Assembly (NCBI GenBank): GCA_900314845.1
Contig: OMWV01000025.1
Span: 1-64,000, forward strand
DNA: 64,000 nucleotides
From: an uncultured Eubacteriales bacterium
GTDB taxonomy: Bacteria > Bacillota > Clostridia > Lachnospirales > Lachnospiraceae
Direction: 5' to 3'
The first letter of the stretch is position 1. Each line of letters begins with the position of its first letter. Under the pieces are notes generated by a model that did no database searches, was not told the DNA's origin, and saw only the letters and a list, made by a program, of their open reading frames with translations. The translations under genes and the position numbers were made by a program. Positions 15,612 through 24,774 of this stretch are shown here, piece by piece.

Positions 15612-17198
15612 TCAATAGATATAAGCAGCCCTGCAGCTGCAGTCAATACTTCCTTTCCATCTCCAGAACTGCGGCCGGATCCGGGCACTTACCTCGAACT
15701 TTGCCCCGGCAATGCATCTGCTGAAGCGAAAATCCGCCATATCCGGCTCCAGCCTGATATTTTTCTCCATCAGCTGGAGCATGCGCTTTATCTTCTTTTT
15801 CCTGGGCAGAGGCATAAGAAGCAGAGACAGATACTGGCTGTAATCCAGACCCTTATCCCCGCTTTTCACATAGCTGGCGGCCCTGCCTCCTTTTGAGGCG
15901 ATCCGGGACAGCTGATCCAGGCTCAGATTCCAGCTGTCTGCGCTTTTCATGAGAGGGACCTTTTTGCCCTCCGCCAGGGCGGCGCAGTCCACAGCGGCTT
16001 CCGCCCCCGCCCAGCAGGCCAGGATCAGGATCCTGACAAGGGAAGCCGCAGCAGGAAGAACGCCGGATATGACGCTCGAAAAAGCTTTGACCGCCTCTGA
16101 AGCCATCCCCTTGTTCTGGTAAAGATAAGCCAGATTCAGGGCCGTGCGCAGGGCATAAAGCGATGTCATCGTGCTCTCCAGATTCTCCCTGTCTGAGGGA
16201 TGGCCGAAGAGAATATACTCCGCTTCGTAGGAAAGGGCACTTTTGGGGGACGCATTCTTTCGCAGAGATCCGAATCTGTCAAGAACATAGATATTAAGAA
16301 GCATATTCTTGCTGTTTGCGGAAACATCCTGGCCAAACACCTCAGATAAGCCTTTCCCCTTCAGGCTGTCGGCTACATCCTTATAATTTTCAAAATTATC
16401 GGAGATATTAAAGTCCCCGCCCTCTGCCGCCTGATAGGTGCAGTCTGACATGTCTGCCCTCCTGGATGATATGCTCTTATCCCCCATGACGATATTTAAA
16501 AGGCCGCTCCTGACCCATCTGCCGATCCCCGGCCTGGGATCTTCCTTTCCCTGATTGACAGGAGCCTGATCCGCCGGGGTCTTTCCGGACTCATCCTTTT
16601 TCCTGACGCCTTCTCCCTGCTCTGCCGGCAGCGCTCCACTCTCCTGCGCCTTCGCCTCATCTGCAGCCAGGGCGCCGCGGTCTGTGATCTGCCCGGCAAT
16701 CTCCTCAGACAGTTCTCCTGCCCGATCCATATTCTCTCCCTTGTACCTGCCGGCAGCCTTCTTCAGCCCCTTCTCGCCCAGGGCATAAAGCTGAGCCCTT
16801 TTTATCTGCTCCAGGAGCAGCTGCCAGCCGGAATCGGAAAGATCTGCCTTATGCAGGGTCTGGGCCTTCACATTGTCTGCATGAAGACCAAAAGGCCTTT
16901 CCTGATCCAGGTTCATCTGGACAAAATCTTCAAACCAGGAAAGATTCTTCTCATCTGTCCCCTGGTCAAAAACGAAGATACCATACCGGTCCGCAAGGGG
17001 ACGGGTGTAAGCCGAGAACAGCATCTCCGCTGCCATATCCGAGTAAGCGGCAATGCCCGTTTTTATGACCGCCGTCCTTGCAGATTCCAGGCTGGCCATG
17101 ATCACAGAGATCATGAGCAGGGTCACAAGGCTCAGATAGACCGTGATCACCCCGCTTAGGATCCCTCCTGTCCCCCGGCTGCCTTCTTCTGCCCTCAT
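15612..17198 (-). CDS. DUF5702 (TadG-like) pilus-associated protein
   Basis: 528 residues, ATG at 17198 after GGAGGTG. One transmembrane helix near residues 14-36 (GGILSGVITVYLSLVTLLM) is followed by a long extracytoplasmic region, a Pro/Glu/Lys-rich linker near 165-225, then a largely helical part ending SIDCSCRAAYIY. This is the DUF5702 layout typical of clostridial Tad loci in the place where TadG sits in others. It is the second gene of the flp operon. Its exact role is unknown; TadG-like proteins act in pilus assembly or anchoring. Confidence 0.75.
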   Translation of the reverse strand: MRAEEGSRGTGGILSGVITVYLSLVTLLMISVIMASLESARTAVIKTGIAAYSDMAAEMLFSAYTRPLADRYGIFVFDQGTDEKNLSWFEDFVQMNLDQERPFGLHADNVKAQTLHKADLSDSGWQLLLEQIKRAQLYALGEKGLKKAAGRYKGENMDRAGELSEEIAGQITDRGALAADEAKAQESGALPAEQGEGVRKKDESGKTPADQAPVNQGKEDPRPGIGRWVRSGLLNIVMGDKSISSRRADMSDCTYQAAEGGDFNISDNFENYKDVADSLKGKGLSEVFGQDVSANSKNMLLNIYVLDRFGSLRKNASPKSALSYEAEYILFGHPSDRENLESTMTSLYALRTALNLAYLYQNKGMASEAVKAFSSVISGVLPAAASLVRILILACWAGAEAAVDCAALAEGKKVPLMKSADSWNLSLDQLSRIASKGGRAASYVKSGDKGLDYSQYLSLLLMPLPRKKKIKRMLQLMEKNIRLEPDMADFRFSRCIAGAKFEVSARIRPQFWRWKGSIDCSCRAAYIY

Positions 17199-17250
17199 GC
17201 AAACACCTCCGCCTTTCAGATATGTACCGCCGCAATATCCTGCGCCCCCG

Positions 17251-17421
17251 TCAGATCTTGCCGCTGTTCGTGCTGATCTTCTTGAAAATATTGTTGACGA
17301 TCGTCGTCAGCTGTTTCTTAAATATAGCGACGAGCGCAATGAGCACGACAAGAATGAGTATGATCTCCACAACGGTTACGGCATCTTCTTCCATGATGAA
17401 TCTTCTCATAAGTTCAGGCAT
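17251..17421 (-). CDS. Flp-type major pilin
   Basis: 56 residues, from ATG at 17421 (GGAAGGAGGAGA just upstream) to TGA at 17251. It is too short for the usual length cut-offs and easily missed. The sequence starts MPELMRRFIMEEDAVTVVE and continues with the helix IILILVVLIALVAIF, then KKQLTTIVNNIFKKI. The pattern of a short basic leader, acidic pair, A-V-T-V-V-E and a hydrophobic stretch is that of clostridial Flp1-like pilins. It should be processed by one of the two A24 peptidases and assembled by TadA/B/C. It is first in its operon, directly behind a good promoter with phased TGTCGAA boxes. Confidence 0.8.
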   Translation of the reverse strand: MPELMRRFIMEEDAVTVVEIILILVVLIALVAIFKKQLTTIVNNIFKKISTNSGKI

Positions 17422-17486
17422 CTTCTCCTCCTTCCCTCAGCTCAAGAGCTGAAAACAGGTTTCTCTTTCCGCCCCGGGGTAAGGCA

Positions 17487-17581
17487 AGTATAGCAGACCG
17501 CTGTCTGCCGGTAAATATAAATTGTTCGACAATAAGTGCAATAATTCGACGTTTCCCACACACTTTCGACATATTTCGACA
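17487..17581 (-). promoter_or_regulatory. flp promoter with four phased TGTCGAA boxes
   Basis: On the minus strand TTTACC (17515-17510), a 17-bp spacer and TATACT (17492-17487) form the promoter. Upstream of it lie TGTCGAA at 17581-17575, 17571-17565 and 17531-17525, and CGTCGAA at 17551-17545. Starts are 10, 20 and 20 bp apart, so all are helically phased and point at flp. The nearest box ends 9 bp before the -35, a usual activator position. The divergent pepF promoter could also be affected. Confidence 0.7.
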
Positions 17582-17664
17582 AAGAACCCCTGGCCCGGCC
17601 GGTAGATATTTCACCGCCCTTGTGTTATAGTGGGAGAAAATACGATCCAGGAGGTAAAAAATAT

Positions 17665-19470
17665 ATGAGAAAAGATCTTCCGGCCAGAGAAGATGTGGAT
17701 ATAGAACTTACATGGCGTCTCGAGGATATCTATCCCTCAGACGACGATTTTGAAAAAGATATGAAGGAGGCAGAGGAGCTGTCAGAAGAATTTGCCGCCC
17801 TCGAGGGAAAGTCAGCAGAAAACGCCGCCGCCCTTCTGCAGGCATTTGACCTTTATGAGAAGATCAGCCTGCTCGAGCAGAGATTTCTCGGCTACGCTTC
17901 CATGAGAAATGATCAGGATACCAGCAGCCAGGAGGGACAGAGCAGCCTGAAAAGGGCAGAGAGCCTGTCCGTAAAGATCGCCAGGAGATGCGCATTCTTC
18001 GAATCAGAGATCCTGGCGCTTTCCGAGGATACGATAAAGGCCTATTATGCTCAGGAAGAAGGCCTGAGAAAATACCAGGTGACGATAAAAGACATATTCC
18101 GGACAAAAGAGCACAGCTTAAGCGCCGAGCTGGAGAAGACAGCGGCAGCCGCAGGCGAGATGGCAGGCGTCCCCTACACAGCATTTTCCATGATGGCTGA
18201 CGCGGATCTGACCTTCCCCTCCGTGACAGACGACCAGGGCCAGGAAGTCGTCATCAGCAACGGCAGGTTCGTCCCTCTTGAGACGACAGGAAGCCGGCCC
18301 CTGCGCAAGGAAGTTTTTGAAAAATTCTACGGCAGATACGCCGAGTTCAAGGACTTGTGGGCAGCCCTCTATGACGGCCAGGTCAAGCAGCAGATGTTTT
18401 ATGCCCGCCTCAGGCACTACCCTTCCGCCTTTGAGGCGGCCGTCGACGGGGTCAACGTTTCCCCCTCTGTCTGCGACAGTCTGATCGATTCCGTTCACAG
18501 GAACATGGACAAGATGCACCGGTACGTAAGCCTGCGCAAAAAGCTGCTCGGTGTCGACCAGCTTCACATGTACGACGTATACACCCCCATGGTGCCCGGC
18601 CTTAAGTGGGAGACAACATTTGAGGAAGCCAAGGAAACAGCCTTAAAGGCCCTTGCCCCTCTTGGCAGCGATTACACGGACCTTTTAAAGGAAGCCTTTG
18701 AAAACCGGTGGATCGATGTCGTAGAGAACAAAGGAAAGAGAGGCGGAGCCTACTCGACGGACGGCATTTACGGGGTACACCCTTACGTCCTGCTCAACTT
18801 CAACGGGACCCTGGATGACATATTTACCCTGGTACACGAGATGGGCCACTCCCTCCACACCTGGTACTCCTGTCATGATCAGACCTTCCTCAACTCCCGC
18901 TACAAGATATTCGTGGCGGAGGTTGCGTCGACGACAAATGAAGTCCTCCTCCTGGAGTACCTTCTGAAGGAGACAAAGGATAAAGACAGGCTCAAATATC
19001 TGGTCAATCACTATCTCGAGTCCTTCAAGGGCACCCTTTACAGGCAGACCATGTTTGAAGAGTTCGAGAGAAAGACAAATGACATGACCCAGGCCGGCCA
19101 GCCGCTGACGGCCCAGTCCCTTTCCGATGTATACTATGAACTGAATAAGGAATATTTCGGAGAAGATATGGTATCTGATGACCTGATCCGCTATGAATGG
19201 TGCCGGATCCCCCATTTCTACTATAATTTCTATGTCTACCAGTACGCGACCAGCTTCGCCGCGGCCGTTGCCATCGCCAGAAGGATCCTCAAGGAGGGAG
19301 AACCTGCCGTAAAGCAGTACAAGCAGTTCCTCTCTGCCGGCTGCACGATGGACCCGGTAAGCATACTGAAACTGACAGGTGTAGATATGAGCACAGCCCG
19401 GCCGGTCGACGAGGCCCTCAAGGTCTTCGAGGAAGAGCTTGACCGCATGGAAGAGCTCACAGCTGACTGA
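17665..19470 (+). CDS. pepF: Oligoendopeptidase F
   Basis: 601 residues, starting MRKDLPAREDVDIELTW at the ATG at 17665 after AGGAGGT. It is a cytosolic M3B metallopeptidase that cuts peptides of about 7-17 residues. The zinc motif is LVHEMGHSLHTWYS (HExxH, near residue 390), with the third ligand Glu in the following FVAEVASTTNE. Length matches the family (about 600). Its neighbour 18 nt downstream is a rhomboid protease, probably in the same operon. It lies between two Tad operons but is not known to take part in pilus assembly. Confidence 0.97.
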   Translation: MRKDLPAREDVDIELTWRLEDIYPSDDDFEKDMKEAEELSEEFAALEGKSAENAAALLQAFDLYEKISLLEQRFLGYASMRNDQDTSSQEGQSSLKRAESLSVKIARRCAFFESEILALSEDTIKAYYAQEEGLRKYQVTIKDIFRTKEHSLSAELEKTAAAAGEMAGVPYTAFSMMADADLTFPSVTDDQGQEVVISNGRFVPLETTGSRPLRKEVFEKFYGRYAEFKDLWAALYDGQVKQQMFYARLRHYPSAFEAAVDGVNVSPSVCDSLIDSVHRNMDKMHRYVSLRKKLLGVDQLHMYDVYTPMVPGLKWETTFEEAKETALKALAPLGSDYTDLLKEAFENRWIDVVENKGKRGGAYSTDGIYGVHPYVLLNFNGTLDDIFTLVHEMGHSLHTWYSCHDQTFLNSRYKIFVAEVASTTNEVLLLEYLLKETKDKDRLKYLVNHYLESFKGTLYRQTMFEEFERKTNDMTQAGQPLTAQSLSDVYYELNKEYFGEDMVSDDLIRYEWCRIPHFYYNFYVYQYATSFAAAVAIARRILKEGEPAVKQYKQFLSAGCTMDPVSILKLTGVDMSTARPVDEALKVFEEELDRMEELTAD

Positions 19471-19488
19471 AAAAGGAAGTAAGATACG

Positions 19489-20109
19489 ATGAGAAGAGGC
19501 AGCTATTGGGGCGCCGGCATGGTCACCCCTGTCAACACAGCGATCATCCTGATCAATATCGCCGTCTATATCTGGCTGCTGTCCGGAGGAAATCCCGGTG
19601 ACGCCCAATATATGTATCACCACGGAGCCGATTTCTGGCCGGATGTAGTCTACAGAGGACAGTATTACCGGCTTCTGACCTGCGCCTTCGTGCATTTCAG
19701 TTTTTCCCACATTTTAAATAATATGCTGGTCCTGGCCTTTATCGGGGACAACATGGAAAGAGCCCTGGGCTCTGTCCGTTATGCCATCTTCTATCTTCTG
19801 GCGGCCATAGGGGCCAGCGCGGTATCGGACGCCTGGTACATGTACAGGGGGGAGAATACCATATCCGGCGGCGCTTCCGGAGCCATATTCGGCATAGTCG
19901 GCGGCATGATCGTCATCCTGCTGCGCAACAGGGGACGCCTGGAGGATCTCAGCCTTAAACAAGTCCTCCTCTTCGCCGCCTTCTCCATCTACTACGGAGT
20001 TTCCAGCGTCGGCACGGACAATGCCGCCCACATAGGCGGGGCGGCGGTGGGCGCTCTCCTTGCCCTGATCCTCTACAGGAAAAACCGCAGGAGAAGACCC
20101 GGCAGGTAG
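19489..20109 (+). CDS. Rhomboid family intramembrane serine protease
   Basis: 206 residues, six predicted membrane helices. The catalytic pair is visible: Ser in the GGASGAIFG motif (GxSG) and His in AAHIGGAAVGAL. The conserved CAFVHFSFSHILNNM region (H-x-x-x-x-H-x-x-x-N) is present as well. It cleaves membrane-embedded substrates, which are unknown here. It follows pepF by 18 nt with its own GGAAG site and is likely cotranscribed; it converges on the tadC gene. Confidence 0.9.
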   Translation: MRRGSYWGAGMVTPVNTAIILINIAVYIWLLSGGNPGDAQYMYHHGADFWPDVVYRGQYYRLLTCAFVHFSFSHILNNMLVLAFIGDNMERALGSVRYAIFYLLAAIGASAVSDAWYMYRGENTISGGASGAIFGIVGGMIVILLRNRGRLEDLSLKQVLLFAAFSIYYGVSSVGTDNAAHIGGAAVGALLALILYRKNRRRRPGR

Positions 20110-20114
20110 ATTCT

Positions 20115-21587
20115 TTACATCTCAAGAAGTGCCGGGGCCATCACGACGGCTATCACGGCGACAAGCATCATCATCATGGGCCCAAGCAGCTTTGTACTGG
20201 CTGTTTCGCCCATTTTTTTTGCCGTATCCCGCCTTCTCTTCTGGGCATCCTGGGCCTCATTCATCATCATGTCCCCGATCCCTTTGCGGCCCTTTTTTAT
20301 AGACTGGACGATCAGCTGACAGAACTGCTCATAGCAGGCCAGGCCGGTCCGGCTGCCAAATTCCCGGTAGACGGATACTTCCGGAACGCCGGACCTTAGC
20401 TGCAGGAGAGAATATCTCATCTCCCTCCTGAGATAGGACAGGTTTTCGCTTCCCCTGTTTTCCTTTTCTATATCAGCCAGCAGGATCTCCCAGCTTTTCA
20501 GAGGCGTTATGCCGGCGCCCAGCATGAGGACCATCCGGTGGACAAATACCGGATAGGCATCAAGAAGCATCTGGCTGCGCCTTTCCAGCTCATTTTTCAG
20601 ATGCTCATTTTCCCTGGCAAGCACTGCGGCAATGAGGATGATAAAAAGCAGGATCCCGGCGCCTGCCGGCCAGTCCCCTGCATATTCCCAGGAGATCTTC
20701 TTTCCGTCAAGAGAAACCGGAAGAGTCAGATAGTCTTCCCCCTTTGACGCCTGGTCGGCCGCTTTAAGAGCCTTAAGCAGCCTGCCCCTCAGGCTCTCTT
20801 CCTCTGTCTGCAGATACTCGGTGATCCTGACACTTTTCCTGTACTCTGTCCGGTATGTGCTGTAATGGATGATGGCTGTCACAGCCGTCCTGGCCGGAAG
20901 CTTTACCCCGTTAAGGTCTCCCAGACTCCCGTCCTGGTCTATCAGGTTGTAATCATCGCATTCCCACTCTATGGAAACATTCTCCCCCGGATAGGAGCTG
21001 ACAAAGACAAGAGGATACCTGACATCATCAAGGCTTTTATTCTTGCCGGGAAGCTCCTTGTCTATATACTTTTTCGTCTTTGCCATGAGCTGATCCCGCT
21101 CCTCCTTTGAATACTCCCTGGGGGCAACATCAAGACTGATCTCCTCCTTCTGCCCGTCTATCACGGCAGTGATATCTTCTGTCCTTGTCTTTCCGTCAGC
21201 CGCCTCCCTTCTCAGGCTCCCCCCTATCCCCTTGTGGGGAGCCAGGATCCAGGCCCCGCTGCCCACCACTACCGCCGCCAGGAATATGCTGTAGATCAGC
21301 CGGATCCGCCGGATCTGCACCTTTTTCCGAAAGGATGCCATATCCATGCCGGGATAGAGCCTGCGGGCCATGGCAAGCGCAGATGAACTGCCGCTTATCA
21401 GGGGAAGGGAAAGAAGAGCCCCGGGCAGCCTTTTCCAGATCAGGCAGGCGGCCCGGCTAAAAAGGCCCTTCAGAGAGAAGGATCTCCCCTCGGGTTCCTC
21501 CCGGCCCTTTCCCCCTCCGGCTGCCGCGCAGATCAGGGGAAGGGCGGATATCAACACGGCTGCAAGACATAAAATGTATCGGATCAA
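20115..21587 (-). CDS. TadC-like pilus platform protein with an extra N-terminal Ig-like region
   Basis: 490 residues from a TTG start at 21587, which follows GGAGGTGG; the overlapping in-frame extension into tadB is unlikely. The C-terminal ~200 residues are the T2SF/GspF domain: AYPVFVHRMVLMLGAGITPLKSWEIL and a final helix pair ending VAVIAVVMAPALLEM. Between an early helix pair and a later one lies an extra extracytoplasmic segment of about 130 residues with an Ig-like pattern (VSIEWECDDYNLIDQDGSL, then VTAIIHYSTYRTEYRKSV). Typical TadC is about 300 residues, so this insertion is unusual. With TadB it forms the inner-membrane platform driven by TadA. Confidence 0.75.
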   Translation of the reverse strand: MIRYILCLAAVLISALPLICAAAGGGKGREEPEGRSFSLKGLFSRAACLIWKRLPGALLSLPLISGSSSALAMARRLYPGMDMASFRKKVQIRRIRLIYSIFLAAVVVGSGAWILAPHKGIGGSLRREAADGKTRTEDITAVIDGQKEEISLDVAPREYSKEERDQLMAKTKKYIDKELPGKNKSLDDVRYPLVFVSSYPGENVSIEWECDDYNLIDQDGSLGDLNGVKLPARTAVTAIIHYSTYRTEYRKSVRITEYLQTEEESLRGRLLKALKAADQASKGEDYLTLPVSLDGKKISWEYAGDWPAGAGILLFIILIAAVLARENEHLKNELERRSQMLLDAYPVFVHRMVLMLGAGITPLKSWEILLADIEKENRGSENLSYLRREMRYSLLQLRSGVPEVSVYREFGSRTGLACYEQFCQLIVQSIKKGRKGIGDMMMNEAQDAQKRRRDTAKKMGETASTKLLGPMMMMLVAVIAVVMAPALLEM

Positions 21588-21603
21588 AGCATCCACCTCC
21601 CTG

Positions 21604-22317
21604 CTAAACTCTGATATCCAGTATCTTTCTGCCCAGAAAAAGCGCACCAAAATAGACGGCGCCCGCCAGGGCCATGACAAGATGGCCGGCTCCGCTATGA
21701 TAGAGCAGGTCCATATACTCGGGGGATGTCATGCTCATGTAGACCAGGATCCCCGCCGGGACGATCACCATGACGCGAAATTCCGCCCTTTTGCCGGCCA
21801 GCATGGTCTCTATCTCAGAGTTCATATCCATCTTCAGGGAAATGGCATCCAGGCTGCGGCGGATGATATCCGGCAGATTCCCGCCGCTTCTTACCGCTAT
21901 GGTCAATACCTTTACAAACTGGGTGATATCTTCATCCCTGCTTCTTCCTGCAAATCCTAAAAGAGCTGTTTCCATGGGTACATTTCTGTCCAGCTCGCGG
22001 CAGATCCTCATAAATTCCGGGATCAGCACCTGGAACCTTTCGGGAGAGTTCTCCATCTCATGCAGGGTGTCCCGGAGGGCCCTGGCCAGGGGCGCCCCGG
22101 ATGCGGTCGAGCTGTAAAGGGCCGACATGGCATTCTTAAATTCCTCCTGCCTGCGCCTTATGATTTCCCTCTGCCTCCTGCCTTGCCGGCATCTGACAAA
22201 AGGGGGAATAAAAAGCACGGCCGCCGGCAGAGCGAAAAGGCTCCGAAATAACAGCCACAGGACAAGAAGTCCCAGGATCAGCCCCCCGGCGGCATCGGCC
22301 CTCTTATCATATTTCAT
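21604..22317 (-). CDS. TadB-like pilus platform protein
   Basis: 237 residues. The ATG at 22317 lies inside the end of tadA; a TTG three codons earlier is possible. It has two N-terminal helices, a basic segment (RCRQGRRQREIIRRRQEEF), the T2SF cytoplasmic helices with VRSGGNLPDIIRRSLDAI, and two C-terminal helices. This is the TadB half of the TadB/TadC inner-membrane platform for Flp pili. It overlaps tadA by 11 nt and precedes tadC by 16 nt, so the three are one unit. Confidence 0.85.
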   Translation of the reverse strand: MKYDKRADAAGGLILGLLVLWLLFRSLFALPAAVLFIPPFVRCRQGRRQREIIRRRQEEFKNAMSALYSSTASGAPLARALRDTLHEMENSPERFQVLIPEFMRICRELDRNVPMETALLGFAGRSRDEDITQFVKVLTIAVRSGGNLPDIIRRSLDAISLKMDMNSEIETMLAGKRAEFRVMVIVPAGILVYMSMTSPEYMDLLYHSGAGHLVMALAGAVYFGALFLGRKILDIRV

Positions 22318-23626
22318 CTGACTCAAGGGCAGCCGACCTCAGCTTTCTTCTGTCCTGCAGGCTGTTCCCCGTTCTGACCAGATGCCCGTGGACCCTGGCA
22401 TCCGCCCCGGGCGCCCCCGGGCCGGTCTCTTCCTTCAGGATGCCGGCGGCAATCCCCCTGCCCGAATCAAAATAGTCTTCCTTTTTCATGACTTCTTCCT
22501 CCTCCTCAAATCTGAAAATAGGGTTGAGCTGATACTGATCGTCCCGGCAGCCCAGAAGCTCCGTGATCTCGACCACCCTCCTGCTGTGATCCCGCAGCCT
22601 GCCCAGCTGGATCACCAGGTCTATGGAGGAGGCGATCTGCCCCCGGACAGCCCTCAAAGGCATATCCGAACCCGTGAGGATCATGGTCTCAAGCCTGGAG
22701 AGCATATCCTCCGGCGAATTGGCATGGCCGGTGCTCAGAGACCCGTCATGACCGGTATTCATGGCCTGGACCATATCAAGAGCCTCCGCCCCCCTGACCT
22801 CGCCGACGATGATCCTGTCCGGCCTCATCCTCAGGCTCGTGCGGATCAGATCCCGGATCGTCACCCTGGTCCCGCTGTCCGCCTCGCTCTGCTGGGCTTC
22901 GAGCCTGACGAGATTGACAGCCCCGTGCAGCTGAAGCTCGGCGGAATCCTCTATAGTGATAATGCGGGCGTTCTTTGGAATATAATCGGCAAGCACGTTC
23001 AAAAATGTCGTCTTCCCCGTGCTGGTCGCCCCGCTGATAAATATGTTGTAGCCGGCCATGACCAGCACCTTCAGGTAATCGGCCGCTTCCCGGCTGATAG
23101 ATTCCCAGCGGATCATATCTTCCATGGTGATGGGCTCCTTGGGGAACTTGCGGATGGTCAAAATGGGGCCGTTGACGGCGACCGGGTCCAGGACAACATT
23201 CACCCGCGACCCGTCCGGCAGCCTGGCGTCGACGATAGGTGACGCCTGGTTGACATAACGGCCCGACCTGGCCACGATCTGCTGGATCACATCTTCCAGC
23301 TTCTCCCTGGATTCAAAATGCCGGTCCCAGATATAGAGCCTTCCCTGCTTTTCATAAAAAATGGCATCCGGCCCGTTGACCATGATCTCTGTGACGTCTG
23401 CATCGTCTATCAGGATCTGGAGGATGTCCAGTCGCCGGATGGCGTTAAAAAGCTCCTGGCGCAGGGACAGCTTTGTCAGCGCATCCATATATTCCGACCG
23501 GGACCTCTCAACGATCACATGGTCTATGACGTCTCCGATCTCCTCATCGCTCATCTCCCGCTCCATGTCCAGTCTCTCGTGGACCTGCCGGGACAGTTCC
23601 TTCTTTATCTCCTGAAAATCTTTCAC
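22307..23626 (-). CDS. TadA/CpaF pilus assembly ATPase
   Basis: 439 residues. The start is GTG at 23626 after GGAGG; the longer frame to 23773 runs into the regulatory boxes. It is a secretion ATPase of the GspE/VirB11 superfamily, CpaF branch. Motifs include [12 protein letters not shown] (Walker A), [11 protein letters not shown] (Asp box), [38 protein letters not shown] (Walker B, here given as the region near residues 265-300) and the His box. It powers Flp pilus extension through TadB and TadC. The last ~50 residues after the acidic [13 protein letters not shown] stretch are non-conserved. Confidence 0.93.
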   Translation of the reverse strand: MKDFQEIKKELSRQVHERLDMEREMSDEEIGDVIDHVIVERSRSEYMDALTKLSLRQELFNAIRRLDILQILIDDADVTEIMVNGPDAIFYEKQGRLYIWDRHFESREKLEDVIQQIVARSGRYVNQASPIVDARLPDGSRVNVVLDPVAVNGPILTIRKFPKEPITMEDMIRWESISREAADYLKVLVMAGYNIFISGATSTGKTTFLNVLADYIPKNARIITIEDSAELQLHGAVNLVRLEAQQSEADSGTRVTIRDLIRTSLRMRPDRIIVGEVRGAEALDMVQAMNTGHDGSLSTGHANSPEDMLSRLETMILTGSDMPLRAVRGQIASSIDLVIQLGRLRDHSRRVVEITELLGCRDDQYQLNPIFRFEEEEEVMKKEDYFDSGRGIAAGILKEETGPGAPGADARVHGHLVRTGNSLQDRRKLRSAALESDEI

Positions 23627-23713
23627 ACATCCGCCTCCCATCTCCTGCAGGAAAATGTTACCACGGGTTGACGGCATAAAAAAAGGGCTGCCGCCGAAAT
23701 ATCCAACCAACAT

Positions 23714-23770
23714 TTCGACAGCAGCTCCCATTTTTCGACACCGCCTGCAATCAGGCGGCAAAATTCGACA
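23714..23770 (-). promoter_or_regulatory. TGTCGAA (0A-box-like) array upstream of tadA
   Basis: On the minus strand three perfect TGTCGAA boxes lie at 23770-23764, 23740-23734 and 23720-23714, 30 and 20 bp apart. This is the same spacing, order and orientation as upstream of the first Tad unit. The nearest box is about 90 nt from the GTG start. No obvious sigma-A promoter follows. Confidence 0.65.
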
Positions 23771-23784
23771 CAAAAAATCTTAAA

Positions 23785-24162
23785 TTACAGTTCCTTCTTC
23801 CAGAGACCGTGAAGGTTGCAGTACTCATATGCCGCTACAGCCTCATCGCCTTCTGAGAGAGCGAACTCAGCCTTGGGCTCTGCGCCGACAGCAAGATCCT
23901 TCTTCTGATATCCCTGCTTTGTCTCAAGGATGATCCACGCGATATGATGCTCCTCAAGCATGGGATGAGCTGCCTCGCCTACACAGACAGTAACCTTGTT
24001 CCCCTCAACCTTTACAACGGGAACATGCTTCTCAACAGCAGCGTCTGTTGTGTTGGCAGTGATCTCTGTCATCGGCTGACCGCAGCAGGTCGGTGTGCAT
24101 GCCGTCTTAGGGCCAAGAAAAGTTACAAAATTGCCGCACTTGTCACATTTGTAAAATAACAT
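23785..24162 (-). CDS. dfx: Desulfoferrodoxin-type superoxide reductase
   Basis: 125 residues. It reduces superoxide to hydrogen peroxide in the cytosol of anaerobes. The N-terminal desulforedoxin-like Fe(Cys)4 centre is CDKC...CTPTCCGQPM (C7, C10, C26-C27 region). The catalytic non-haem iron site is seen as EKHVPVV, EEHHIAWI and EYCNLHGLWK, giving four His and one Cys. Length fits the two-iron class. It has its own extended -10 promoter (TGCTATAAT) inside the gap behind the HD-domain gene. Electron donors such as rubredoxin are not encoded nearby. Confidence 0.95.
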   Translation of the reverse strand: MLFYKCDKCGNFVTFLGPKTACTPTCCGQPMTEITANTTDAAVEKHVPVVKVEGNKVTVCVGEAAHPMLEEHHIAWIILETKQGYQKKDLAVGAEPKAEFALSEGDEAVAAYEYCNLHGLWKKEL

Positions 24163-24196
24163 GTTTTTTCCTCCTTAAATATCTGATTACAGAACC

Positions 24197-24205
24197 ATTA
24201 TAGCA
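24197..24205 (-). promoter_or_regulatory. Extended -10 promoter of dfx
   Basis: TGCTATAAT on the minus strand, 35 nt upstream of the dfx ATG, with GGACAG 18 bp before the -10 inside the preceding gene. Confidence 0.6.
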
Positions 24206-24207
24206 CA

Positions 24208-24753
24208 CTATGCGTGATATCTGTCCTTTAAGAACATATTGTCCAGGATAAATGTGCCTGTCCTTGTCCTGAAGATATTCTCCCTGACCTTAAGAGCAGT
24301 CTCCTTCATGCCCGGATCCGCGGCATCCGCGCCCGTGTCCCCGTCCTCAAATATGTTCACAAGGAAATCAGCCTCCACCAGGATCTGATAATCTATCCCG
24401 TCTATATCCTTGTAGGTGTGATGATGACCGACAAGATAGCAGACCCTGTCCGTCACATCCCCGGGAAAACCGCATTCCTCAAGGAGCCTTCGCGCCGGAG
24501 CCGGCCCCTCCGCCTCCTGGAGCTTCCCGTTCTGACGGCCGTACTTATCCTCAGCCACATGGATGCCGATATCGTGCACAAGGGCCGCCGCCTCCAGGGT
24601 AAAGGCAGTCTCTTCATCAAGCCCTTCTCCCTGACCGATCAGCCTCGCGTAGGAGGCCACTTTTGTAAAATGCTGGATCCTCTTGGGGTCCGACCGATCA
24701 AATTCTATCATCTTCATAAAAAGACGCGAGAGCATCTCTTCCCTGTCTGTCAT
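24208..24753 (-). CDS. HD-domain phosphohydrolase
   Basis: 181 residues. Metal ligands of the HD superfamily are visible: RIQHFTKVASYARLI (first His), AALVHDIGIH (HD pair), and VGHHHTYKDIDG (His-His). The gene lies 21 nt after the acyl-CoA ligase stop in the same direction and is probably cotranscribed. HD proteins of this size hydrolyse nucleotides or other phosphoesters; nothing here reveals the substrate. Confidence 0.85.
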   Translation of the reverse strand: MTDREEMLSRLFMKMIEFDRSDPKRIQHFTKVASYARLIGQGEGLDEETAFTLEAAALVHDIGIHVAEDKYGRQNGKLQEAEGPAPARRLLEECGFPGDVTDRVCYLVGHHHTYKDIDGIDYQILVEADFLVNIFEDGDTGADAADPGMKETALKVRENIFRTRTGTFILDNMFLKDRYHA

Positions 24754-24774
24754 CTCATCACCACATCCTTTTTA

